Shown piece after piece: positions 18,798 through 27,851 of a stretch of DNA of 64,000 nt. Both the position numbers and the translations under genes were made by a program. The notes beneath the pieces were generated by a model that saw nothing but the letters and a program-made list of their open reading frames with translations, made no database searches and had not been told where the DNA came from. The DNA lies in contig NZ_CP092487.1 of the NCBI RefSeq assembly GCF_022429565.1, forward strand, positions 3,924,001 through 3,988,000, read 5' to 3'. The stretch's first letter is position 1. Every line of letters starts with the position of its first letter. The DNA comes from Lutibacter sp. A64 (GTDB lineage Bacteria > Bacteroidota > Bacteroidia > Flavobacteriales > Flavobacteriaceae).

Positions 18798-19676
18798 TTA
18801 GGTGCTTTTTTTATTTTTTAACATTCCATTTATAACTACTGTAACAAAAATTATAGCAGCTCCTAAATAAAATTGTGGGGTCATTTTTTCTGACTCTCCA
18901 AATATTAATACGGCTAAAAGAATTCCATAAACGGGTTCTAAATTTATGGTAAGCATTACTGTATACGGTGTTAGGTATTTCATAATATCAATAGAAATTA
19001 TAAAAGCATATGCTGTACAAATTGTGCTTAAAATTATTAAATAAATTATATCGTTGGTAGTTAATGTAAAAGCTTCAGAAGTAAACCCTGTTGAAAATAA
19101 AATATAAACAGTTATAAATAATACCCCAAAAAGCAATTGATAGAATGAAATTGTTGCTCCATCATTTTGTTTAACAAATAAGCCATTGATTACTGTAAAT
19201 AATGCAGAAAGCAATGATGCTATTAGGGCGTAAATAATACCAAGTGTATAATCGTTTTCTACATTAAAAATTATGTATAAACCTGAAATAACAATAAGGC
19301 CAAAAATTAATTCAGTAATATTTATTCTTCGTTTAAAAAAAAGAGGTTCAATAAACGAAGTGAATAAGGCTCCTGTACTCATTGAAACTAATGCAATTGA
19401 AACATTAGAAACTTTTATAGCTGAAAAAAAGGCAATCCAATGTATGGCAATAAGCACACCACCTATAAAAAATTTTATAAGTGTTTTGGGTGGTACTTTT
19501 AGGTTCTTTTTTTTAATTAAAAAGTAAATAAAAAGTACAATTACAGCGAGTGACATTCTATACCAAACTAATGGTATTGCGTCTATAGTTATTAGTGCTC
19601 CTAATACAGCTGTAAATCCCCAAATAAATACTATAAAGTGGAGATGTAAATAGTTTTTTAAGTTAGTTTTTGGCAT
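18798..19676 (-). CDS. EamA/DMT-family transporter
   Basis: A 292-residue inner-membrane protein with ten predicted hydrophobic helices in two EamA repeats (about residues 5-135 and 145-285), the drug/metabolite transporter plan. The ATG at 19676 (MPKTNLKNYLHLHFIVFIWG) is preferred over a codon 33 nt upstream because the longer form adds a polar extension and deepens the overlap with the preceding gene. Even so, it overlaps the LptF/G stop by 14 nt, so translation is probably coupled. The substrate cannot be read from sequence. Confidence 0.85.
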   Translation of the reverse strand: MPKTNLKNYLHLHFIVFIWGFTAVLGALITIDAIPLVWYRMSLAVIVLFIYFLIKKKNLKVPPKTLIKFFIGGVLIAIHWIAFFSAIKVSNVSIALVSMSTGALFTSFIEPLFFKRRINITELIFGLIVISGLYIIFNVENDYTLGIIYALIASLLSALFTVINGLFVKQNDGATISFYQLLFGVLFITVYILFSTGFTSEAFTLTTNDIIYLIILSTICTAYAFIISIDIMKYLTPYTVMLTINLEPVYGILLAVLIFGESEKMTPQFYLGAAIIFVTVVINGMLKNKKST

Positions 19677-20751
19677 TTTTATAATATAAGTATGCTGCAA
19701 GTGCTCCAAAAAAGATATTTGGGAGCCAAACCATTACAAATGCATTTGTTTCTGCACCAGCACCTAAAACTTCAACAATTTTTAAGAAAAATACGTACAC
19801 AAACATTAAGGTTATTCCTATAGCTAGATTAATACCCATACCACCTCTTCTTTTTTTTGCGGCTAAACTAACTGCTATAAAAGTAAGTATGTATGTTGAA
19901 ATTGGTAAACTAGTTCTTTTATGAAGTTCTACCAAATAAGTATTTAAATTACCAACACCTCTTTGTCTAGATTGTTCTATGTATTCGTATAACTTAATAG
20001 AAGTCATTTCTTTAGCTAAATCATCTATGTTGACTAAATCATTTGGTTTAAAGGCTAATAAGGTGTCTAATTTTATACCTTGTTTTATAGAGTCTCTATC
20101 TTCTAAGAGGAATCTTTTTTTGTAAGTATTAAGTCTAAAAACGGTATCTTTCTCTATCCATCTAATATTTTCAGCCATTAACTTATATTTTAATTTAGTG
20201 CCCTCAAATTTTTCATAAGAAAATTTTTGACCTTGTTTTGTGCCTAAGTTGTAACTTTTTAAATAGATATAGTCATTAGAGTCAAGTTGTAAATTGATAT
20301 TTGTTATATGATTTTCATTGTATTTTTTACTTTTTAAGTATTTTTTACTGAATTTATTAAAAATCTCATTACTATTTGGAACTACAAAATGATTCATACC
20401 TAAAGCTAATAAGGTAACTAAAGTAGCTCCAATAAAATAAGGTTTTAAAAATCTAGTGAAAGAAATTTTAGCTGAATGAATTGCTATAATTTCTGTGTTT
20501 GAAGCTAATTTAGATGTAAAAAAGATTACGGCAATAAATAATGCTAAAGGCATAAATGTATTACCAAATATTACAATAAAATGGATGTAATAATCTTGTA
20601 TAATTTCTGTTACTGATAAATCTGCGTGGCGTAAAAATTTATCTACTTTTTCAGCAACATCAATGGCAATTGCTATTGGTAGTAGTAATACTAGCACCAA
20701 AGCAAAGGATGATAAAAATTTTGAAAGTATGTATTTATCTAATATTCTCAA
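19663..20751 (-). CDS. LptF/LptG-family lipopolysaccharide export permease
   Basis: A 362-residue YjgP/YjgQ permease. Three N-terminal membrane helices (MRILDKYILSKFLSSFALVLVLLL onward, quoted in part), a periplasmic beta domain (about 130-265) and three C-terminal helices match the LptF/LptG plan for the LptB2FG exporter that moves LPS from the inner membrane to the periplasmic bridge. Sequence alone does not tell F from G. It is 23 nt downstream of tgt and overlaps the EamA gene. The tgt-lpt pairing is common in Bacteroidota. Confidence 0.9.
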   Translation of the reverse strand: MRILDKYILSKFLSSFALVLVLLLPIAIAIDVAEKVDKFLRHADLSVTEIIQDYYIHFIVIFGNTFMPLALFIAVIFFTSKLASNTEIIAIHSAKISFTRFLKPYFIGATLVTLLALGMNHFVVPNSNEIFNKFSKKYLKSKKYNENHITNINLQLDSNDYIYLKSYNLGTKQGQKFSYEKFEGTKLKYKLMAENIRWIEKDTVFRLNTYKKRFLLEDRDSIKQGIKLDTLLAFKPNDLVNIDDLAKEMTSIKLYEYIEQSRQRGVGNLNTYLVELHKRTSLPISTYILTFIAVSLAAKKRRGGMGINLAIGITLMFVYVFFLKIVEVLGAGAETNAFVMVWLPNIFFGALAAYLYYKNAKN

Positions 20752-20774
20752 TTTAAGCTATTTGTTTTAGTTTA

Positions 20775-21905
20775 TTACAAGCGCTTATTCATTTGATTTA
20801 CCATACGGTTTTTCCATTCGGTAAAATCTCCTGCTAATATATGCTTTCTAGCTTCACGAACCAACCATAAATAAAAGCCTAAATTATGTATAGAAGCTAT
20901 TTGTTTACCTAATAATTCTTTCGCAATAAATAAATGACGTAAATAAGCTTTAGAATAGAGCGTGTCTACGTATGTTATTCCCATTTCATCAATTGCAGAA
21001 AAATCATCTTCCCATTTTTTATTTTTTATATTTATGGTTCCGTGTGCTGTAAAAAGCATTCCATTTCTAGCATTTCTAGTTGGCATTACACAGTCGAACA
21101 TATCTATACCTAACGCAATATTTTCTAAAATATTTATAGGTGTTCCAACTCCCATTAAATAGCGAGGTTTATCTTCGGGTAAAATAGCTGTTACAACTTC
21201 TGTCATTTCATACATTTCTTCAGCAGGTTCTCCAACTGAAAGTCCTCCAATAGCATTTCCTTCAGCACCAACAGAGGCAATAAATTCGGCAGATTGTTTT
21301 CTTAAATCTTTATAAGTACTTCCTTGCACAATTGGGAAAAAAGCTTGACTGTAATCGTATTTAAACGGAGTTTTTTCTAAATGAGTAATGCAACGTTTTA
21401 ACCATCTATGTGTCATATGCATAGAGCGTTTTGCGTAATTATATTCGCAAGGGTAGGGTGTACATTCATCAAAGGCCATAATAATATCAGCACCAATTGA
21501 GCGCTGAATTTCCATAACATTTTCAGGAGTAAAAGTATGGTAAGAACCATCTATATGACTTTTAAATTTTACACCTTCTTCTTTTATTTTTCTTCTTCCT
21601 GAAAGAGAATATACTTGATAACCACCACTATCGGTTAAAATATTACGATCCCAATTCATAAATTTATGCAAACCACCGGCTTTTTCTAATATTTTAGTTT
21701 GCGGGCGTAAGTATAAATGGTAGGTGTTTCCTAAAATAATATCAGGATTTATCTCATTTTTTAACTCTGTTTGGTGCACACCTTTTACTGTTCCAACAGT
21801 ACCTACAGGCATAAAAATTGGAGTTTCAATAGTGCCGTGGTCGGTTGTTATAATCCCTGCTCTAGCTTTGCTTTGAGCGTCTTTACTTTTTAGTTCAAAT
21901 TGCAT
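20775..21905 (-). CDS. tgt: Queuine tRNA-ribosyltransferase, zinc cysteines replaced
   Basis: A 376-residue TIM-barrel enzyme that exchanges guanine-34 for preQ1 or queuine in tRNAs with GUN anticodons. Catalytic blocks are present: DSGGYQVYSLSGRRKI (Asp92), AFDECTPYP, and the nucleophile region MFDCVMPTRNARNG (Asp271). The C-x-C-x2-C zinc ligands of the E. coli enzyme align with Gly309, Thr311 and Asp314; the histidine partner His340 remains. The ATG at 21905 is chosen because the alternative TTG at 21914 lies in the -7 promoter box. It is first in the tgt-lptF/G-EamA-accA run. Confidence 0.93.
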   Translation of the reverse strand: MQFELKSKDAQSKARAGIITTDHGTIETPIFMPVGTVGTVKGVHQTELKNEINPDIILGNTYHLYLRPQTKILEKAGGLHKFMNWDRNILTDSGGYQVYSLSGRRKIKEEGVKFKSHIDGSYHTFTPENVMEIQRSIGADIIMAFDECTPYPCEYNYAKRSMHMTHRWLKRCITHLEKTPFKYDYSQAFFPIVQGSTYKDLRKQSAEFIASVGAEGNAIGGLSVGEPAEEMYEMTEVVTAILPEDKPRYLMGVGTPINILENIALGIDMFDCVMPTRNARNGMLFTAHGTINIKNKKWEDDFSAIDEMGITYVDTLYSKAYLRHLFIAKELLGKQIASIHNLGFYLWLVREARKHILAGDFTEWKNRMVNQMNKRL

Positions 21906-21911
21906 AGTCGG

Positions 21912-21919
21912 CAAATATA
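21912..21919 (-). promoter_or_regulatory. -7 box of the tgt operon, nearly leaderless
   Basis: On the minus strand this reads TATATTTG, matching TAnnTTTG. Only 6 nt separate it from the ATG at 21905, so the transcript would start at or next to the start codon. Confidence 0.55.
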
Positions 21920-21984
21920 GTTATAAAGTTGAAAGGTTTAAAAGTTAACAGTTGAAAAGTTTTTATTTTAGCCATTAGCTATAA

Positions 21985-22821
21985 TTATCTTCTTTTTTTT
22001 CTTTTTGGTTTAAAACGTGTATTGTTTTTAGGAGTAAATTTTCGTTTATTTTGTGGATGTTTTTTCTTTTTAGCCGGATTTTTAGATGCTTCTTCGGTTT
22101 TAGAAGATGATGCAACCATTTTATTAATTTGTTGCATTTCTTCAGAAGTTAATTCTCGCCAACTTCCTTCAGCTAAATTAGCTAAACTAACATTCATAAT
22201 TCGTGTGCGAACGAGTTTAGTAACTTCATAATTTAGATATTCGCACATACGTCTAATTTGTCTATTTAACCCTTGGGTTAAAATAATTTTGAAGCTTTTT
22301 TTTGAAATTTGTTCAACTGTACATTTTTTGGTAACAGTTCCTAAAATAGGAATTCCATTTCCCATTTTTTGAATAAATTCTTTAGTTATAGGTAAATTAA
22401 CCGTTACTATATATTCTTTTTGGTGATTGTTTCCTGCTCTTAGAATTTTGTTTACAATATCCCCATCATTTGTCAAAAATATTAAACCTTGTGATGGTTT
22501 ATCTAAGCGCCCAATTGGAAATAGCCTTTCTGTATGATTAACAGCACGTACTATATTATTTCGTTCTTTAGAATCTGTGGTGCAAACAATACCCATAGGT
22601 TTATTATAGGCAATATAAAGTGTTTTGGGTTTAGATTTTAATGCTTGTCCGTTAATTTTAACAATGTCTCCATCAAATACGCGATTACCTAGTTGGGTAG
22701 GTTTGCCGTTTATTGTAACTTTCCCTTCAATAATTAGTTTTTCAGCTTCTCTTCTTGAACAAATTCCAGTGCTGCTAATGTATTTATTTAAATTTATTGA
22801 GTTTTTATTTACGTTTTCCAT
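21985..22821 (-). CDS. rluF: Pseudouridine synthase, RluF/RsuA family
   Basis: A 278-residue pseudouridine synthase of the RsuA/RluB/RluE/RluF group. An N-terminal S4 RNA-binding domain (about 10-60, [19 protein letters not shown]) precedes the catalytic domain with Asp107 in [16 protein letters not shown] and [14 protein letters not shown]. The last ~40 residues form a Lys/Arg-rich tail. RluF modifies 23S rRNA position 2604 in E. coli; RluB-like specificity cannot be excluded. The ATG at 22821 is preferred to a TTG 15 nt upstream, since a promoter-like TAACTTCG (minus strand, 22841-22848) lies just above. Confidence 0.85.
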   Translation of the reverse strand: MENVNKNSINLNKYISSTGICSRREAEKLIIEGKVTINGKPTQLGNRVFDGDIVKINGQALKSKPKTLYIAYNKPMGIVCTTDSKERNNIVRAVNHTERLFPIGRLDKPSQGLIFLTNDGDIVNKILRAGNNHQKEYIVTVNLPITKEFIQKMGNGIPILGTVTKKCTVEQISKKSFKIILTQGLNRQIRRMCEYLNYEVTKLVRTRIMNVSLANLAEGSWRELTSEEMQQINKMVASSSKTEEASKNPAKKKKHPQNKRKFTPKNNTRFKPKRKKRR

Positions 22822-22867
22822 CGAACTAATTTTCAATGTGCGAAGTTACTAATAATACGGCTCAATT

Positions 22868-23101
22868 TTATAATGAAGTGTTTTTTCGCTGAATTTTTTG
22901 TTTAATTCCAAACTTATAATAGAGTAGTACACCTATTAAACTTAAAAAAAGAACAATTAACACCCAAATAAGTTTTTCATTTCCTTTAAAATCATTTTTC
23001 AGTATGTCTATTAGTGCTATTATTGGAAGGATTATTGATATAATAATGATAATCTGCCAAAAGAACAGACCAAAAGAGAAGTTGTCTATAATTATTTCCA
23101 T
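22868..23101 (-). CDS. Small membrane protein with PLDc_N-type domain
   Basis: A 77-residue protein with two predicted transmembrane helices (about 13-32 and 43-63) joined by DILKNDFKGNEKLIWVL. This pattern is the PLDc_N segment, which also occurs at the N terminus of cardiolipin synthases but here stands alone. It ends in a short basic tail. It is a paralogue of the gene at 23151-23372, sharing ALIDILKN(D/K)F(K/E)GN. The function of such stand-alone proteins is not established. Confidence 0.75.
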   Translation of the reverse strand: MEIIIDNFSFGLFFWQIIIIISIILPIIALIDILKNDFKGNEKLIWVLIVLFLSLIGVLLYYKFGIKQKIQRKNTSL

Positions 23102-23150
23102 AGTTTTTTTTAAGGTATATGCTTACTTATAACAATGTAATTTTGTGTTA

Positions 23151-23372
23151 TTACGTTTTAATTCGCTGATTTCTTCCAATTGTAAAATATAAAATAGCTC
23201 CAATTATATTTAAAAACAAGACAACTAATACCCAAACAATTTTATTATTACCCTCAAACTTATTTTTTAAAATATCTATTAAAGCAATAATTGTTGGTAT
23301 AATTCCAACTAGAAATATTATAACCATTAAAATAATTATTTGCCAAGGTCCAATCATATTTAAATATGTCAT
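23151..23372 (-). CDS. Small membrane protein with PLDc_N-type domain (paralogue)
   Basis: A 73-residue protein with two membrane helices and the loop ALIDILKNKFEGNNKIVWVL, clearly related to its downstream neighbour at 22868-23101, from which it is separated by 49 nt. The pair looks like a local tandem duplication. The annotated ATG at 23372 gives MTYLNMIGPWQ; a second ATG five codons in (23357) is equally possible. No enzymatic motif is present. Neighbouring stress genes hint at an envelope-stress role, which is only contextual. Confidence 0.72.
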   Translation of the reverse strand: MTYLNMIGPWQIIILMVIIFLVGIIPTIIALIDILKNKFEGNNKIVWVLVVLFLNIIGAILYFTIGRNQRIKT

Positions 23373-23469
23373 TTTTTTGTTTTTTTTAGTAAAATTTAAA
23401 ATTACAATTTTGTTTTTAAATAAAGAGTTTTAACTTTATTATTTATTCAAAATGTAGGGACATATCTAT

Positions 23470-23766
23470 TTATTCATTTTCATAAAGGCGTAACCTACTT
23501 TTTAAGGCATTTAACTCTTCTTTGAGTTTTAATTCTTTTTGTAAGAGATTAAAAACAATATCAATACCTTCAATATTTACATTTAATTCGTTGTGAAGTC
23601 GTATCATTTTTTCAAGATCACTTATTTTATCTTCGTGAATGAATTTAGTATTCTCGTAGGTTTCAACAGTTATAAGTCCTATGTTTTCAAGATCTTTAAT
23701 AAATGAAATTTCAACTTTATAGTGATAACAGATTGTTTCTATTTGTATTAAATTTTGCTTATCCAT
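23470..23766 (-). CDS. cbpM: CbpM-like chaperone modulator
   Basis: A 98-residue helical protein of the CbpM/MerR_2 type. It starts [30 protein letters not shown] and ends in a coiled-coil-like [22 protein letters not shown] (quoted in part). CbpM binds the J domain of CbpA and limits its co-chaperone activity. Its start overlaps the end of the J-protein gene by 8 nt, the arrangement seen in cbpA-cbpM operons, which strongly supports the call. Confidence 0.85.
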   Translation of the reverse strand: MDKQNLIQIETICYHYKVEISFIKDLENIGLITVETYENTKFIHEDKISDLEKMIRLHNELNVNIEGIDIVFNLLQKELKLKEELNALKSRLRLYENE

Positions 23767-24661
23767 TAGATCTTAATTTTTTTAATTCATTAAACAAATC
23801 TTTTTCTTTTTCAGTTAATTTTGTTGGTATTTTAATGTTATACGTAATAATTAAATCGCCAAAAAGGGCTTCTTTTTTATAGATAGGGAACCCTTTTCCT
23901 TTTAATTTCACTTTTGTGCCGTGTGTTGTTTCTGGTGCAATTTTTAGTTTTACTTTACCATTAAAGGTATCAATAGTAATTTCTCCTCCTAAAATTGCTG
24001 TATATAAATCTAAGTCTATGGTTGTGTATAAATTATTACCGTCTCTTTTAAACTTTGTATGGTTTGCTATTGAAAATTTAATGTATAAATCTCCATTAGG
24101 TCCTCCGTTAATGCCTTTTCCACCTTTTCCCTTTATTTTTATAGTTTGTCCGTCTGCAATTCCGGAAGGAATGGTAAGTCTAATATTGTTGCTATTAACG
24201 GTTAATACTTGTTTATGAGTAGTATATACGTCTTTTAAATTTAAATGAAGTTCGGTATTAAAATCTTGCCCTTTAAATTGACTACTGCTTTGTTTAGAAT
24301 AGGATTTTTTACCTCCAAACATAGACTCAAAGAAATCTGAAAAATCTTGTTCAGTGTAATTTTTACCGTTTCCAGAGTAATTTTGATATTGTTGCTGTGA
24401 TTTTTGTTGTTTTTGTGCTTTTTCAAAAGCTTCACCATGTTTCCAATCTTTTCCATATTTATCATATTTTTTCCGATTTTCAACATTGCTTAATACTTCA
24501 TTAGCTTCATTAATTTCTTTAAATTTAATTTCAGCTTCTTTGTTGTCTGGATTTAAGTCTGGATGGTATTTTCTAGCTAATTTTCTATATGCTTGCTTAA
24601 TATCTTTTTCACTAGCATTTTTATCTATTCCTAATATTTTATAATAATCTACAAATTTCAT
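23759..24661 (-). CDS. cbpA: CbpA-type DnaJ co-chaperone
   Basis: A 300-residue type II J protein. The J domain (1-70) has the HPD motif at 33-35. A Gln/Gly/Ser-rich linker (about 80-125) follows, then two C-terminal substrate-binding beta domains ([40 protein letters not shown], each quoted in short form). There is no cysteine-rich zinc domain, so it is CbpA rather than DnaJ. It stimulates DnaK ATPase. It overlaps cbpM downstream, and a Usp gene lies 100 nt upstream on the same strand. Confidence 0.9.
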   Translation of the reverse strand: MKFVDYYKILGIDKNASEKDIKQAYRKLARKYHPDLNPDNKEAEIKFKEINEANEVLSNVENRKKYDKYGKDWKHGEAFEKAQKQQKSQQQYQNYSGNGKNYTEQDFSDFFESMFGGKKSYSKQSSSQFKGQDFNTELHLNLKDVYTTHKQVLTVNSNNIRLTIPSGIADGQTIKIKGKGGKGINGGPNGDLYIKFSIANHTKFKRDGNNLYTTIDLDLYTAILGGEITIDTFNGKVKLKIAPETTHGTKVKLKGKGFPIYKKEALFGDLIITYNIKIPTKLTEKEKDLFNELKKLRSNG

Positions 24662-24761
24662 TTACTGAGTTTTTAGTGTATTAATAAAACTTATTTAGTA
24701 GTTATTGTTAAGCGGTAATTCTATATTAAATATAATTAAATTTAAGGTGATTTATTATATT

Positions 24762-25589
24762 TTAATTAAAATATTTATCATTAAAGCTTATTAATGGAAC
24801 TTCACCAAAAATTTCCATTTCTATAACCAAATCGTTATGAAATAATTTTGTTAAAAGATTTTTATCTTTATTTCGTTCTAACATGGCAACCATGTCTGCT
24901 TTTATTTCTTTTAAATACAATTTTAAAAAATAGGCAGTATCGTTAGAATTGTACAAATTAAAATTTATCTTACGGTAAGAAATTTTCTCAAGTAGCTTGT
25001 CTTTTAACCATTGCATTTGCAACATACTATCTTTTTCTGTTGGAAGAGAGATATGAATTACTTTAATTTCAGTATTGTAAATAGCTGCAATTTTAGAAAG
25101 TTCAATTATTGCATAAATGTCTTCTTTTTCGAATGCTGTAGCATACACAATTGTATTTAGTTGTTTTAAAGTTTGTTTTTTAGGAATTGCAAGTATTGGA
25201 CACGGAGCGGTAGAAATTAATTCTTTAGTTGTGCTTCCTATTAGAAAACTTTTGAATTTACTTTTACCTTTTAGACCAGTAAGTATAAGTGAAGCTTTTA
25301 CTTTATTAACTTTAGAAATAATTCCATGTATAATTGAAGTGTCTTCAATAACTTCAATTTCTATATTTTTAGAACAAGGAGTTTTACCTAAATGTTTTAT
25401 ACAGAAATCTTTTAATTTAGAAATTTGTTCTTCTTTTAATTCTTTTTTTGAGGAAGCTTTTAAAGAGAAAGCATCACAGACATTAAGAATGTATAATTTA
25501 GATTTAATTTTAGAGCATAATTTATCAGCATATTTAAGAGCAGCGATTGCATTTGGTGAATAGTCGATAGCACATACTATTGTTTTCAT
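24762..25589 (-). CDS. Tandem universal stress protein (UspA domains)
   Basis: A 275-residue protein with two Usp domains (about 1-138 and 145-275). The first has a good ATP-binding pattern, G-LK-G-(9 residues)-GSTTKELIS, near 109-130. The second lacks this G-rich motif and may not bind nucleotide. The ATG at 25589 (MKTIVCAIDYSPN) is preferred to a TTG two codons upstream. It lies directly upstream of cbpA-cbpM on the same strand, forming a stress-response group, though the 100-nt gap may hold a separate promoter. Confidence 0.88.
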   Translation of the reverse strand: MKTIVCAIDYSPNAIAALKYADKLCSKIKSKLYILNVCDAFSLKASSKKELKEEQISKLKDFCIKHLGKTPCSKNIEIEVIEDTSIIHGIISKVNKVKASLILTGLKGKSKFKSFLIGSTTKELISTAPCPILAIPKKQTLKQLNTIVYATAFEKEDIYAIIELSKIAAIYNTEIKVIHISLPTEKDSMLQMQWLKDKLLEKISYRKINFNLYNSNDTAYFLKLYLKEIKADMVAMLERNKDKNLLTKLFHNDLVIEMEIFGEVPLISFNDKYFN

Positions 25590-25711
25590 AAACAATTATG
25601 ATTTAACATTTAAAGGTAAACTTTGTTTTTTGAATTTTAAATGATAAATCTCACTTTTACAATAATTTATGTAGTTTAGATGTACTACCAATATTTAAGC
25701 TTAAAGTAGTT

Positions 25712-26983
25712 TTAATTTAATAATTGGGTTTCATCATCATCTTCTCCAGGTAATTCTAATGCTTTTACAGATTGAATGGCATTACCAGCAATCCCTTTTA
25801 TAGAACCATACATATCTATGGTATTTGTTACAACTTTTTCTATTTGTTTATCGCGTTGTTTCCAAATACGTTGCATAGAACGTTTTTCACTTTCTAAATC
25901 CGATTTCATTTGGGTGAATCCTTCAACAATGGCTTCTATTTGCATTCTAAAAGTGTTACTTGTTAGAAAATTATAGAGCATATCCATTTTATCTCCTTTA
26001 TTTTCTTGAGTGCTAATGGCGTTATTTATTTTAATTATAGATTCTCTTAAAACGGTGCAGAGGCCTTTAAATTCTTCAAAATTACAAATCCAAATGCCAT
26101 CTTTTAGTCCAAACCTTTCCATGTCTGAAGGCATTACTTCTGTAACTAAAACTCCAATATTTGCGCCTTTGTCTCTAATATCTGCTTTAAATTTTTCTAT
26201 CCAACTAGGTTGAAAATCTTTTGTACGTTTACTTTCATAATAAATAGAGCCACAGTTTTGCTCAGTTCGTGTATGTACAATTTGAATACAATCACCACCG
26301 CGAGCCCCTTTTTTTATTTCTTCAATAGTATCTAACGGAAATTTAGAGCCTAACCATTCTTCTATTGCAAGTTCTTGAACTTCTCCTTGTATTTGCATGG
26401 AGCCTTGTTCTTGTTTGCGTCTCATTTCTTCGGTTAGTTTTTTTTGCGCTTCTAATTGCATTTGTAATTCTTTAAAGCGCAATTCGTTTTTATCTTCTTC
26501 AGTTTTTTTTATTTTTTCTCTTTCTTTTAAGAGTGTTTCATTCAATTTTTTTTGCGCTTCGGCTTCAGCAATTTCTTTTAATTCTCTTTTTTCGCGTTTT
26601 AGTTTTTCTATTTCAGCTTTAGTTCTGTTAAGTTCTTTTATCTGTTCAGATTTTTCGTTTAACTCTTTTTGTAAAGCGTTAAATTGTTCTATTTGTTCCT
26701 CTTTTAATTTAGACTTTAAAGTAGCTTCAATATTCTTTTTTTCTTGCTTTATTTGTGCTTCTAAACGATTTTGAAATAATTCGTTTTCTTGTTTTTTCTT
26801 TTGTTCAAATGCTGCTTTAGCTTTATTTAAAGATTCTAAACTTGCCTCGTATTTTTGTTTTTCAGCAGCGATACTCGATTGGTACTTTTTTTTAATTTCT
26901 TCTTCTAATTGATGAGATAAAATATCTTGAACGTCTATTGAAGTACCACAATTAGGGCATTTTATTTGTGTTTCTTTTTTCAT
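25712..26983 (-). CDS. DUF2130 protein: coiled coil plus nuclease-like domain
   Basis: A 423-residue protein. A half zinc knuckle CPNCG (C9, C12) is followed by a long charged coiled coil (about 25-200) and the DUF2130 domain (about 200-340). The domain contains GGDCIQIV with Asp231 and YYESKRTK with Glu250 and Lys252, a D-x(18)-E-x-K spacing like PD-(D/E)XK nucleases; Glu204 or Glu208 could be the helix glutamate. No signal peptide. The function is not established; a nuclease or DNA-associated role is inference from this motif. It is probably monocistronic. Confidence 0.75.
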   Translation of the reverse strand: MKKETQIKCPNCGTSIDVQDILSHQLEEEIKKKYQSSIAAEKQKYEASLESLNKAKAAFEQKKKQENELFQNRLEAQIKQEKKNIEATLKSKLKEEQIEQFNALQKELNEKSEQIKELNRTKAEIEKLKREKRELKEIAEAEAQKKLNETLLKEREKIKKTEEDKNELRFKELQMQLEAQKKLTEEMRRKQEQGSMQIQGEVQELAIEEWLGSKFPLDTIEEIKKGARGGDCIQIVHTRTEQNCGSIYYESKRTKDFQPSWIEKFKADIRDKGANIGVLVTEVMPSDMERFGLKDGIWICNFEEFKGLCTVLRESIIKINNAISTQENKGDKMDMLYNFLTSNTFRMQIEAIVEGFTQMKSDLESEKRSMQRIWKQRDKQIEKVVTNTIDMYGSIKGIAGNAIQSVKALELPGEDDDETQLLN

Positions 26984-27023
26984 TTAATATCTGGTGTTTA
27001 GTTTGCAACAAATGGTATTGAAT

Positions 27024-27605
27024 TTATTTTTCCTCTTTATCCCAACCTGTTAAACCGGCTGAAACTATAAATTTCATAACTTGACTAGAATTTGCATTTA
27101 TAGTTTTTATATTTTTTCTTGGGACAATAAATAATTCTCCAGAAAAATTATAAGAATGTGGAAAATATACAGCTACTTTATCTAATTCATCTAAAATTTC
27201 TAGGTTTTCTTCAGTAATAAAACCCAATTTTTCTAAATCAGAAATCGTGTTAACTTTTACTAAAACAGGTTTGCTAAATTTTTTTTCTTTACCAACAAAT
27301 GCCGAAAATAGATCGTTTAAAGCAGTGTAAATAAATTTTAATAGTGGAATGCGATTAATTATTTTTTTAAAAATAATTTTTAAGGGTTCTGCAATTATTG
27401 TTCTTCCAATAAAACCTACTATAATTAAAAATAATAAAAGAGATAAAACCCCCAAACCCGGAACTTTTACATCAAAAAAATTGGCTATTAATTGTTGCGA
27501 TAAACTGTCCATAAACATAAAAATCGCATAAATTATATAGGCTGTTATTCCTAAAGGTGCAATGTATAATATGCCTTGAAGTAAATAATTAATTAATTTT
27601 TTCAT
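27024..27605 (-). CDS. DUF502 family membrane protein
   Basis: A 193-residue inner-membrane protein of the DUF502 family. Two hydrophobic helices (about 8-30 and 48-70) precede a soluble domain with VKVNTISDLEKLGFITEEN and VYFPHSYNFSGELFIVP. Signature residues such as GRTIIAEPLKIIFKKIINRIPLLK are present in order. Its biochemical role is unknown. A -7-like TATCTTTA lies on the minus strand at 27670-27677, and a palindrome (TTAAGTT/AACTTAA, 27687-27706) is further upstream. Confidence 0.82.
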   Translation of the reverse strand: MKKLINYLLQGILYIAPLGITAYIIYAIFMFMDSLSQQLIANFFDVKVPGLGVLSLLLFLIIVGFIGRTIIAEPLKIIFKKIINRIPLLKFIYTALNDLFSAFVGKEKKFSKPVLVKVNTISDLEKLGFITEENLEILDELDKVAVYFPHSYNFSGELFIVPRKNIKTINANSSQVMKFIVSAGLTGWDKEEK

Positions 27606-27792
27606 AATTTATAAATTGTTAAATCGCTATTATGTTTTTTTAAATTAGAACCAATGTATTTTTAAAAATTAAAGATACAAACAATTTTAAGTTGTCTAAA
27701 ACTTAATAGTTCTATTTGTGTTTAAAAATAATATGATTTTTCTAATATCAATTATAAGGTTTATAGTTTTTGAAGTTTAAATATGCAAAATA

Positions 27793-27825
27793 AAAAACCC
27801 ACTGTTTAAATAACAATGGGTTTTT
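27793..27825 (-). terminator. Terminator downstream of pdhC
   Basis: Arms 27793-27806 and 27812-27825 (AAAACCCAcTGTT with AACAaTGGGTTTT) form a stem whose single mismatch becomes a G-U pair in minus-strand RNA. It has a short loop and is followed by a T tract on that strand. It ends the pdhA-pdhC transcript. Confidence 0.82.
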
Positions 27826-27851
27826 AATTGAATTATATAAATCTTAGTGAA

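Noticed and set aside
25596-25711. Possible terminator after the Usp gene region
   Set aside because: Only weak imperfect pairing and no clear T tract.
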